Assembly: GCA_030544215.1 (NCBI GenBank)
Contig: JARZZO010000001.1
Coordinates: 38,467,670 to 38,531,669 of the forward strand
Length of the DNA: 64,000 bases
From: Zantedeschia hybrid cultivar
Taxonomy: Eukaryota > Streptophyta > Magnoliopsida > Alismatales > Araceae
Direction of reading: 5' to 3'
Of the stretch, positions 23,286 through 33,104 are shown piece by piece (position 1 is the stretch's first letter; the number at the start of each line of letters is the position of its first letter). The notes under the pieces are model-generated. The model was not told where the DNA came from. It made no database searches and saw only the letters and a list, made by a program, of their open reading frames with translations. A program made the translations under genes and the position numbers.

Positions 23286-24567
23286 GTTAAAGAGTCAATC
23301 AGCATGGTACAAAGACCAGTGGAATCAGAAAATTTATAAACTCAAATTCCCTTATCAGTCCGGATAATTTAATTTCAAACTCATTACTACACACACTGAC
23401 ACATTTGATTCATGAGTAACAAGAGATGCCAAGTCCTAAGGAATGCTGAAAGCTTGACTAAAAGTGTAAAGTACAAATCATTCGTTTTAAAGCAAATCTG
23501 TTTTACACTCGGTCCATGATGTCGGAACGAGACTTAGAATAGACTACCAAGAATACCCGCCATTTTAATAGGAGGCCGTCATAAAAAAAAATGGGGGAGA
23601 TTCGTCCCAAAGAAAAGAATAGAAAAAGCAAAAGCAAAAGGCAAAAGCCAAACGTCAAATCAAAAGGCCATTACACTACAAACGTTACATCAAGGCCATG
23701 AAATGAAACAAAAGGGAACGCAAGGTCGATAAATACCCCGGAAAGAAAATGACCGAACCCCAACGGATATTAGGGTATGAAAGGAACATCTTTTTAGGTC
23801 TCCGGAACCTTCTCATGGGGTTTCTAAACTTATTCTTTCTTTCCTTGTAAAGAGGCGTACTCCAAACTTAAGGAATGGCTTAGATTGACTAAGGGTCAAA
23901 TCATCAAATGGGATCACGAATGGAAACACAAGTTCAAACACGATGGGTTTAAGTTAAATTGTTGAAGAACAATTTGGGAATTAAGTTCATAAATGAATAT
24001 GATCCTTTGATCTGAGTACCATGCTGGTCTTTTAGTTCACATACATATGTCCAAAAAACCAAAAAAAATACATATTTCAAAAATCCAAAAAAATACATAC
24101 GTCAGAAATCCAAAAAAATACATATGTCAGAAATCCAAAAAAATACATATGTCAAAATTCAAAAAAAAAATACATATTTCAAAACAAAAAAAAAAGATAT
24201 TTCAAAACAACAAAAATATTTCAATTAGCATTTGCTTATTGCATTTGGTATGTCTCATTCCTTTTATTTTCAGTGAGCATTTGTCTGCTTGTATGTTGCA
24301 TTTTGCTTAAGTTTACTTATGGTTCAATTACCTTTGTTGATAAAGGCTATGCCCCTTGACCATTTATTGAAGGAAAAGATTGATCGACCATTTATTTGGT
24401 CAGGCAAAGGGCTAAGCCTAAATAGATACTTAACCTGTTTGTTAAGTGTTGTACAGGATACAAGGCAAACACATAGAACGCAAGATTGGAGGCCAAAAGT
24501 TTCATGTATATCATCAAAAGGTGTTTTGTACATGATACACAAAAGAAAGTCAAAAATACATGAGCCC
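23286..24567 (+). other. T1 non-coding spacer after integrase
   Basis: About 1.3 kb without a gene between the plus-strand integrase and the end of the antisense PMD gene. It is A-rich in places and holds the tandem repeat 24043-24215. The short frames in it match nothing I know. Confidence 0.6.
24043..24215. repeat. A-rich tandem repeat, unit about 25 bp
   Basis: Six to seven degenerate units resembling ATACATATGTCAGAAATCC plus a run of A. The two best-preserved adjacent units lie near 24090-24145. The copies decay to the right into A runs. Confidence 0.8.
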
Positions 24568-27437
24568 TCAAGGCTGACTCTCTCCCTCCCCCTCGTCGAA
24601 CTGACTCTGAGCCTCGTCAGGCGCGTCCGGCGGTGGAGCTCTAGGAGGTGGTGGTCCCATCAAACTCGGACCAGCTTGGCCTGATGATATGGCCACGCTC
24701 GCGGTGAATGCACTCCCGTGCCCCCTTTCCTGCGCTCGCTGGCGGGCACGTCGGTAACGCTCCTCCACGCTGCGTCGCTCGTGCTCTGCAACGCCAAGCT
24801 GGACCCAGAGGGCAATCATCTCAGCATCCATCTTTTGCCGCTCCTGCCTCTCCCGCTCTCGCTCCTCGGTGATGAACTCCAGTCGGGTCTGGAGACGTGA
24901 GAACTAGCGAGGAAGATCTCCGGTGTAGAGGCGAGCCACCTGTTCCTCCAGCTCGCGAACTCGAGCCACCTGCTCCTCAAGATCGCGAACCCGGGCCGCA
25001 TCTGCTTCAGCCCTCCGAAGGGCTTCATGAAGCTCAGCAACCTGAAGGGAAGTCATTGTTAGTCCAAGGCAATCAAGTAATCAAAATCAGATTCAGAAAT
25101 CAAAGGGAAAGAACTTACCCGAGTAGCCCGGTCCTCCTCCGCAAGAGAAGCTCGATGGATGGCGGAGGCAAGCTGGCTCTAGAGGTCAGCCAGAGCAGCC
25201 TCGTGGGCGGCAGAAGAAGTGGATGATGAAGCTCCATAGGCAGGGGGAGCCGCCTGGGTGTAGACGGCTCGCTGCACCAAAAGACAACCGTCAGTGTTAA
25301 TCGCCAAAATAATTAATTAATCAAAACATCCATTCATAAACATGCATACACACCAGATCGAACAGCTCCTTTTGGACCTGCTCTAGCTGGGCCTCCGCAT
25401 CATGTAGGCGGGCCCGAAGGTCAATGATGACCGCATCACGTGCATCCTGCATATTACACATACATACATTCATTCACAAACATAAATCAAGATAATAATA
25501 AAATTAAAGACGCATAAAAGCATACTTACATCGAGCGGTCGGAGGAGCCGAAGCTGATCGGCGTAGTGAGCCCGGTACTGCTGGAGGTAGGCCTCGCTAC
25601 TCTCTGCCTGGGACTCCACTCTGACGCCTCGGCGGTGCCAGTCCTTGTACTGCTCTGGGAACTTGGCACGCCAGTTAGTGAGGGCTTGCTTGCCCCTCAT
25701 GCTCCTCCCGATGCCCTTCGGGACCTCCTCATCAATCCACTCTTGGTGGAGGCCCAGGGTTCTCATTACAAGCCGGAGGCGGAGGGGCTCGATCTCGTTC
25801 AAGTAGTGCAGCCACATCTGCCTGCCGAACCTCGTCCTGCCTGCCGTCACCCACGGCTGACCCTCCTCGCCCATACCGAGGTACGGGCGCCATATCACCT
25901 GCATATAGGTTAGACGCATTCATATAAATAACTTGCATTTAATGAATAAAAGATTGCATAAAATTAGAACAAGTCAAGAATTTACCAGGAGCTCCGGGTA
26001 ATCAAGGAACTGACGGCGGAGGGCCGTCAGCTGGTGATGCTGAGGGGCTGTGTCCACAATTGGCTGCCAACGGCAGGCCAATGGGACAGCGCCCGGTCGT
26101 GCAATCCTCGCTCTGCCGAGCGGGAAGTAATGATAGCTCCACACCTACATTCATGAACATATAGGTTAATAAAGCATCATATCACATGGCATTGCATAAA
26201 CAAATAATAAAACACTTAATACCTGGAGAAACGGCGAGAAGCCGCTGATGGTAGTCTCGCGGTCCGGCGTGACTGCAGACAAATCAGCGAACAGGTGGGC
26301 TAGAAGTGCCGCACCCCAGGCATACTCTCCTAATCTATCTACGTCATCTAACAAATATAGAAACCTACAATGAATGTGGTCGCCCTTCGTACCGAAGAGC
26401 AACCGACCAAAAAAGAAAACTAGAAAGACCATAAGCTACCTATCTACCTCCTCCCCCTAACTAGGGTCGCTACAATATACGGCGGAGGATGACTCTGCTA
26501 ACCTATCTCTGAACTCCTCCCGGGTCTCGTCTGATCGACGCCGAGGCTCCTCTAGTCCTAGGGCGGCCTCCACCTCTACCCTAGGGACCATCCTAGACTC
26601 TCTGCCTAGGCTGGACACTTCTATTCCTAACAATGCCTCCGCCAATCCTCGGTAGTCGGGGTAAGTCACCCCGCTAACCGGTCGGCCCTCTACCCTCAGG
26701 CCAGTGATCCTGGCTACATCCTCTAAGGTGGGGACCATATGTCCCTACGGCATTAGGAAAGCCCGGCTTTCCGCATGCCACCTCTCCCGCACCGCCTGCA
26801 GGAGGACTAGATCGAGCCAGAACGGCTCGATGTCTAGGACTTCCCCGAACCCCATCCGGCGCAGGCGCGCCTTCTGGAAGTCCGGGAGTCCCCGGTACGC
26901 ACCTATAACTAGGTCCCAGCTAATCCTAGACCTCATCACTCCCTGCAAATAAAAACATAAAAATGGGATCAACAATAAATAAAAATAGAATTAAAATAGT
27001 TCTATTTTGAAAGGCGTCAGCACATATGGTCATCTTTTAAAATACGTCTACAGGGACTGACGCAAATCTGATTCATTTTCTGCCTAATTAAAAATTCAGA
27101 ATTTGACCTTGAAAGGCGTCGGCCCAGGGTGACGCCTTTTGAATGGCATCACCTGGTCTGGACGCCTTTCAAGATCTGATTCCGGGTTCTTGAGAGAACC
27201 CCTTTCTTCTCTCTTTTCTTCATCCCATTCATTCCATAGGAAACTCACCGTGTGGGGGTCGCCCTCCTCTTCTTCTTCCATGGCCACGGGCGCCGGTGGA
27301 GGGATTTCTTCCTCCAAAAACGCCGCCGCCTCGGCAAGCACCGCCGGCACCTCTTCCGGGGCCTCTTCCACGGGAGCCACCCTCCGCCGCCTCTTGGCCA
27401 AGGCTTTGGTCTTTCTAGAACCCTCACCGCGTTCCAT
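24568..27437 (-). pseudogene. Antisense plant mobile domain (PMD) gene with introns, inside T1
   Basis: On the minus strand seven exons can be traced by GT-AG borders: 27249-27437, 26223-26942, 25986-26144, 25530-25898, 25354-25446, 25119-25271 and 24568-25041. Exon 1 encodes a basic/acidic leader. Exons 2-4 encode a plant mobile domain: MVPTLEDVARITGLRVEGR, a GEYAWGAALLAHLF stretch, ISGFSPFLQ, then YHYFPLGRARIARPG and VIWRPYLGMGEEG. Exons 5-7 encode a Glu/Arg/Ala-rich coiled coil and a proline-rich acidic tail. PMD proteins of plants (MAIN, MAIL1 and transposon-linked relatives) are known; a function here is not. In-frame TAG codons break exons 2 (near 26740, plus two near 26420-26456), 6 and 7. 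Because the gene is antisense to the element, its introns would not be removed from the genomic RNA. Confidence 0.8.
27003..27180. repeat. Dyads inside intron 1 of the antisense PMD gene
   Basis: Two fused pairs: 27010-27070 (degenerate) and 27108-27172 (centres GGCCCAGGGT and ACCTGGTCTG, join CTTTTGAATG). The array lies wholly between the exon 1 donor and the exon 2 acceptor. Confidence 0.85.
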
Positions 27438-27575
27438 GGCTCTAGAAGAGGGAGTTTTGAGGGAGAGAGAGAGGAGTTCGCCGGTCGCCAGAGCTCTGAG
27501 AGGAAGGAGAAGAAAGAGAAAGTTTTGAGAAAAGTGAGGAAGAAAGGTGGCCTTCGCGGGTCTGTAAACAAAAAG

Positions 27576-27930
27576 CTAAAAGGCGTCGACTCAGATAGAC
27601 GCGTTTTAGGGTGCATAAGTTGAGGCGGCAAGGACAGCTGTTTGAAATTGAGTGAAAAGCGTCCACCTGTCCTGACGCGTTTTAGGTTACCGCCAATTCT
27701 GGTCAGAGCCGTACGCAGCATGATAATGAAAGGCGTCTGCTCTTCCAGACGCGTTTTAGGGGATTAATCACGGAATTAATGGCAGAATCCTGGGAATAGT
27801 AGGAGAGAGAATTGAAAGTCGTCAGGTATGGCAGACACAATTTAAGCTTAAATCGGGGTTTTTGAGGATTAAATGGTATTTCTGAAAAATGAATTATGGT
27901 TGAAAGGCGTCTTTCTGAGTGGACGCGTTT
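27576..27930. repeat. Dyad cluster upstream of the antisense PMD gene
   Basis: Five single dyads at about 27578, 27652, 27725, 27812 and 27900, 75-90 bp apart. Centres are GACTCAGATA, CACCTGTCCT, TGCTCTTCCA, AGGTATGGCA (boxes decayed) and TTTCTGAGTG. They occupy the space just upstream of exon 1 as read on the minus strand, where a promoter would be. Confidence 0.88.
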
Positions 27931-28108
27931 TATATTAACAGAATCCGAACCTTCATATTTTCAGGAAAAATCCAGTTTTTGCTAAAGGAAAAATCATGGG
28001 CACATCATAAGAAGTTAAGGGAAGATTTCAAGGCATGAAAAATAGTTCTTTATTCAATAAAATCTTTTATTACATCAAAAAGAAAAAAATAGAAAATAAA
28101 GAGGACAT
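27931..28108. other. Spacer between the two antisense genes
   Basis: AT-rich, no gene seen. Confidence 0.5.
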
Positions 28109-29483
28109 TTAAGGAAGAATTTCATGAAGACCTTTGAGGTAAGGAAATTTCAATCCTCTATCTCTATCTTTAGAGGATTTTACACGATAACTGAAGCCAA
28201 GGTTCCACAAAGTGGTGATAAGTTCTGTGGCTTCATAATCTTCGTCGGATTCCAAGGCACGCTTCTTGATCGGGGATGTAAAGGAGAACTCGGGGAATTC
28301 ACGACGGCTCAAGCTAAGCTGAGTAAGGCACCGACGAGGATTGTATAACACGAACTCGGTGGCTCCAATCAACTTGAGATCTGCCCCCACTGTACGGCGC
28401 ACCCAAACAGGCTTCCCAACAAGAGCGAGTGGAGACGAGTCAAATATATCAGATGTCATGAGCTTCATATACTCCCTCCAGTAGGCTCGGGTCTTGAGCT
28501 TTGGGACTTTATTGACCATGTGCTCGTTGAACTTTACAATGTTGGCAATGCAGTGGATCGGACTATTCATGTAAATTTGAGATGGTCTTGGAGGCATCTT
28601 CTTGCAGTACTCGAATTTAAAGTGAAGTTCAACCCACAAGGCAAAAAGTAACATGCACCCATAGGGAGGACGACCCACAGATGCCGCAGAAAGCCCGCTG
28701 TAAAGGTAAGCCAAGAGTGCAGTGCTAATGGATTTACCTTCGAAGATCGCGCAGATAGCACTGACCTGATCATCTTCCAAGATGTTGTCCTGCACAGGGA
28801 AGAATAGAGCACTGGCAAGGCATGTGACGAAAGCTTTCGTTACATCCTCCGCTTCGTCCTCCCTTAGATCATCGATTTCATATAGAGTCCACTCAGCAAG
28901 CTTTGCCAGATTGATCCCCTTTTTGCTAAGACATCCTTTAGCTTATGAAGGATCCTTCATGATTGATGTCAACAATTGTTGACCGGTGATTCTCTCTCTT
29001 GTCAAAGCCATCTTATCTTTGGTCTTAGGGAGACCCAATAGAAGCTCCGCCTCCTCCAAAAGGATAGTGCATTCAAAGTCTTGGAAAAAGAACGTATGGG
29101 TTTGGGGATGCCACCATTCGATCAAGGCACCCATAGCCGCCCAATCTACGTTCGAACTCTTGTAGTGTTTGGCAAGCACCACTAGTCCTTGAAGATTCCA
29201 CTTGGAGATGAAAACTTGCATGGAAAGCTTAACACTTTTTTGCAAGTTTGCGAATCCAAGGGAGAGAGGTGAATTTTCTTGGGCCGGGAAACATAGGGTA
29301 ATTCTGAAAACGAAAGGAAGGATTGAAGAGTTTGAAGAACAAGATCAATTGAAGAATAAGAAGAAGAATTGAAGGGAAGTTAATTTAACTTACTTGAAGA
29401 TTAGGATCCCTTCCGATGAGGTGATTCTCTACATCGGAGATCTTTTCCAGCGACATCTTCATCCTCTTGTTTGAAGAACCCAT
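28109..29483 (-). pseudogene. Second antisense gene in T1, PMD/DUF7745-like
   Basis: The main frame runs from about 29245 down to 28109 (about 380 codons) with one TAA near 28943. It reads ALIEWWHPQTHTFFF, CTILLEEAELLLGLP, then a helical middle (ALLAYLYSGLSAAS) and a basic C-terminus. This resembles the aminotransferase-like/plant-mobile-domain group and the DUF7745 family that often travels with plant retroelements; I am moderately sure. A likely short first exon lies at 29394-29483 (start MGSSNKRMK, donor GTAAGT). An acceptor with a pyrimidine tract lies near 29305, but the phase does not join cleanly, so an indel or another border is possible. It follows the same direction as the PMD gene and lies upstream of it. 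Confidence 0.55.
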
Positions 29484-30583
29484 CTTCTTTTTCGGATTTC
29501 TTCCTTCTTGAAGCTTGGAAACCTTGAAGACTTTGAAAAACCTTGAAACCTTGGAAGAAAACTCAACCTTAGAATCTTTGGATTATGGTAGGATTGCTTG
29601 GGAACAACCTAATGGTGTTTATATAGAAGGAATTGCGATCCTAGGAAGACTTTTCCGGATTGGAAAAGGGATGTGCATTGGTAGAGTTGGAATTAGAATA
29701 GAAGAACCTGTTTCTGTGAGTAAAAGGAGTCGAGGAACAGCGCCGCGTTTTAATGTTGAATGGCGTCTGCGCGACACGACGCGTTTCATCCTTTCTATGA
29801 TTTACTCGAACTTCTGTGGTTTTTGATGCTTAAAGTGGATATTTGTTTGGAATTACTAATGATTTTGAATGCAGGAAATTCAAGAAAACCTGAATGAAGC
29901 TGAAAATATCAAGAAGATCCCACTGTGGAGTCAAGAAGTCCTGACCGTGGCTAAAAAGACAGTTATTTCTACCATTGTATCATTTCATGTAATTATTGTG
30001 CATCATCATAATTACTATATGTTAAATGTTTACTAGAGCATGTCAAGGACCTTGTGGTTTTGATGAAACTGGAAGTTGAGTTTCCCTACAACAAAAACAG
30101 TGATAATTCCAGAGAATTCTTAATCGCACGGATAGGCCGTTGGATTGTTAATTAGTGAGGACGATGGTTCCACTTTTGTGAAACGGTGCGTGGATAAACG
30201 TGCTTTGTCTTAGCACTGAATTACAGAACTGGTGTCTTGACTCATTAATGACAATTTAACAATATTATCCTTGATTAATTTATATTTTATTGGACTTTAT
30301 ATTTTCTTTTAGCCCAGCATGTATCATATAGGATTTTGAAATCACTGTAATAAGAATTAATTACTGATTAAGTTTCAGACCATTAAATCAAATAACTCTA
30401 ACATGATATGAAATATTCCATTCTGAATTGAGTATCTTGATTATCTTTGAGGTTCGCTTGAAGATATCCTTGGAATTATATCCTTTCTTGGATTCTTTAT
30501 CCAATATTTCTTGTTTTCTTTTAAGATCCATCATGGCTGCAGCACGTCCACATTGACTGGCAAACGCTCCCCATGATGAAACC
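29484..30583 (+). other. T1 3' region, left part
   Basis: AT-rich non-coding DNA with one dyad pair at about 29725-29790 (centres GAGGAACAGC and TGCGCGACAC) and no recognisable gene. It ends at TACAG (30584-30588), the duplication made by K2, and goes on at 39007. Confidence 0.65.
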
Positions 30584-30588
30584 TACAG

Positions 30589-33086
30589 TGTAACGACCCG
30601 CCATCCTATGACCGGAGACCCGGTCACTAAATGGATGTCGGCCCACTAACTGTAGGTTCATACCCGGATCTTATACACACATCTGGAGGAGTAAGCGCTA
30701 AACAAGATTAAATATAACATTCACACGGACTACAAGGGGTACAGTGCGCAGGAAGTAAAATAATAATGTATGTACATAGTCCAACAAAAATTACATGTCC
30801 AGCAAATTAATTAAATACAGGCAGAAATAAGGTACAACAACGTCGGGGCATACCCCGGAAACTAAGATAACTTGCTGGTCCGCACACCAAGGAGAACGCC
30901 ACGCGCCGTCACACGCCACAAGGACCACACCTGAAAACACAGGGAGTGAGCCACACCAGAATTGGGCTCAGTAGGGATCATCCGATCCCCTGCCTCCCAC
31001 ACACACACCCACAAGTGCAGTAACAAAGGTACAGGTAATAAGACAAGTAAAGCTGCAGCACACTACTCCTAAAATCTCAATATGAACCATATGCGTTCGA
31101 AATGTAACATGCATATTTCTAAAATCATTCTATCAAGAAGCCTACAACTCACGTCTCGGTAAAACACGCCAACCACTCCTCCGGGAGTGGGAAACACACC
31201 AACCACACAGCCGTAAGTAGGAAACACCGTTCACACAACCGAAAGTGGGAAACACCGACCCGCTGAGACCAAACAGTAACCCCTCGGATAGCACGCTGGC
31301 TACTCCGGCCCAACTGGCTCAGGTGGTTACTCCTTCCCTCAGCATGAGTGACTCTCCGAATGTACCACTCCGACACCGGTACTAGCTGACCCCGGGGTAC
31401 ACCAGGTGACCCTCTCTTACTAGGCGTCACCCCGCCTACGCCCCCACCGGCGCTGTGCTCACGCCCCCACCAGCACAGGGTGATAAAGCGCTACAATGTC
31501 ACTCCAGGTCCACAGTAACACAAAACCACCAAAACCCGGCACAGTACGATCCAGTCACGTGAAAAGCCCGTGATCGCACGGCACACAACGCAGTGCCATC
31601 CGGTCCCGAAGAATCCGAGTACACTAAAGCATGCACTAACCGAATATCTAGCAGTATGAACACATTTTACTGGCATGAATTAGTGTTGTTTTGTCCTGAA
31701 TCGCGTCGCCCAAGGCCGACGCCATTCAAGCTCCCTAAACTGGTTCATAAAACAAAGGCCTACGAAAATCTGGCCTAAAAGGCGTCGACACTAGCGGTCA
31801 CCTTTTGAAAGGCGTCGAGATCCTCCGACGCCATTCAGCTAAGAAATCCAGGAATTTCAGGAAAACATTACTTAGGGGATTTCTGCCTTAAAAGGCGTCA
31901 TGGTTACCTGACGCCATTCAAATCGCGTCGCCCACCCATGACGTCTTTTAGTCCTAGAATCCCGAGCTGACGGACCCTCAGTCGGGGTGATTTCCTGCCT
32001 AAATGGCGTCATGATGGCCCGATGTCCTTCTAAATGGCGTCGTGAGGCCTCGAACAGGGAGGTTTCTGCCCTAAAAGGCGTCGTACTGCCCTGACGTCCT
32101 TCTGAAAGGCGTCGACCAGGCACGACGCCGTTTAGCGCCAGAAACCTGGTTCCCTGGTTCAAACCGAGGGTTTCTCCCTTAACCCCAAATACCCCGAAGA
32201 AGCCCCAAAACGGAAAGGGGGAGGAAGAGAGGTTGATCCACACAAACATGCTATAAAACCACATTTACGAACACGGCCATACCCACAAGAATACCCCCTA
32301 AACATGCTCAATCTAGCCCAAAATACATCATAATACGCCTAAGAAAACACGAGCAACACATACGAGGTTCGTCTCCCTACCGGATACTTGAACTCTTCCT
32401 GGCTCCGTGTCGCCGAACCGCCGCACCGCAGACTGCCGCCGGTACCCTCGAGGACGCCGCCACTCCGCCGGGATGTCGGCCGCCGTCCGGAGAATGGAGC
32501 GCCGCGAAGGAAGTGGTGGTGGCAGAGGTGAGAGGTAGGGAGGCGTTGGAGTGGTGTAAGAGGAAGAAGAGGAAAGGAAAGGGGAAGAGTGGGATCGGAG
32601 GAGGCGGAGAGGGAGAGGAGAGAGAGTGGAAGGGTGAGAATGAGGGAAAGAAAGGAGGGCTCGCGGGGTCAAACAAGAACTGCCTAAAACGCGTCGAGCG
32701 AGAAGGACGCCTATCAGATGACAGGACGGGCCGTACTGACAGTTGTCTGAAACGCGTCGACCACCACGGACGCCGTTCAGCTGACATGTCAGACACCGTA
32801 CACTGACATCGCAGGGTGGCAGTCTGAATCGCGTCATCCATCATGGACGCCGTTCAGACGACGAGACAGGGGCCGTACTCTCGCGGCCCGAAACCCGTCC
32901 ACGTGGCGCCCACGTGGCACAACAACAAAACGTCTAAATGGCGTCCACCTATCAAGACGCCGTTTAAAAGGCGTCATGTAGTGTAGACGTCATTCATAAG
33001 AAACTCTCCAGACCCCTCAAGGTCCGACTCAGGGGATCCGGTCCGAAACCGACCCGAAAACTTAACCCGAAACCTCAGTCCTTACA
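30589..33086 (-). mobile_element. K2 3' LTR
   Basis: 2498 bp, subtype 2 (ATCCTATGACCGGAGACCCGG). It lacks a stretch of about 41 bp near 32039 that the partner LTR keeps (one dyad and its flank at 37917-37970). That loss explains the length difference from the 2539-bp partner. Confidence 0.93.
31698..33000. repeat. Dyad clusters in the K2 3' LTR
   Basis: The inner cluster covers 31698-32130. It includes a fused pair at 31778-31835 with centres GACACTAGCG and GAGATCCTCC, another at 31890-31950 with ATGGTTACCT and GCCCACCCAT, and a third near 32075-32135 with GTACTGCCCT and GACCAGGCAC. The outer cluster covers 32690-33000. The same centres recur at the same places in the partner LTR (37575-38060 and 38605-38915). 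Confidence 0.9.
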
Positions 33087-33104
33087 TTCTCCCCCCCTTA
33101 AAAG
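33087..33104 (-). promoter_or_regulatory. Polypurine tract of K2
   Basis: On the minus strand a run of A/G with seven consecutive G directly precedes TGTAAGG of the 3' LTR. The same tract stands beside the K3 LTR at 48843. Confidence 0.88.

Noticed and set aside
24047..24310. Lys/Ile-rich frame over the A-rich repeat
   Set aside because: Translation of the 25-bp tandem repeat; no coding evidence.
29515..29826. 103-codon plus-strand frame starting METLKTLKNLETLEE
   Set aside because: It overlaps the upstream side of the antisense gene and a dyad pair; low-complexity Leu/Glu text; no domain.
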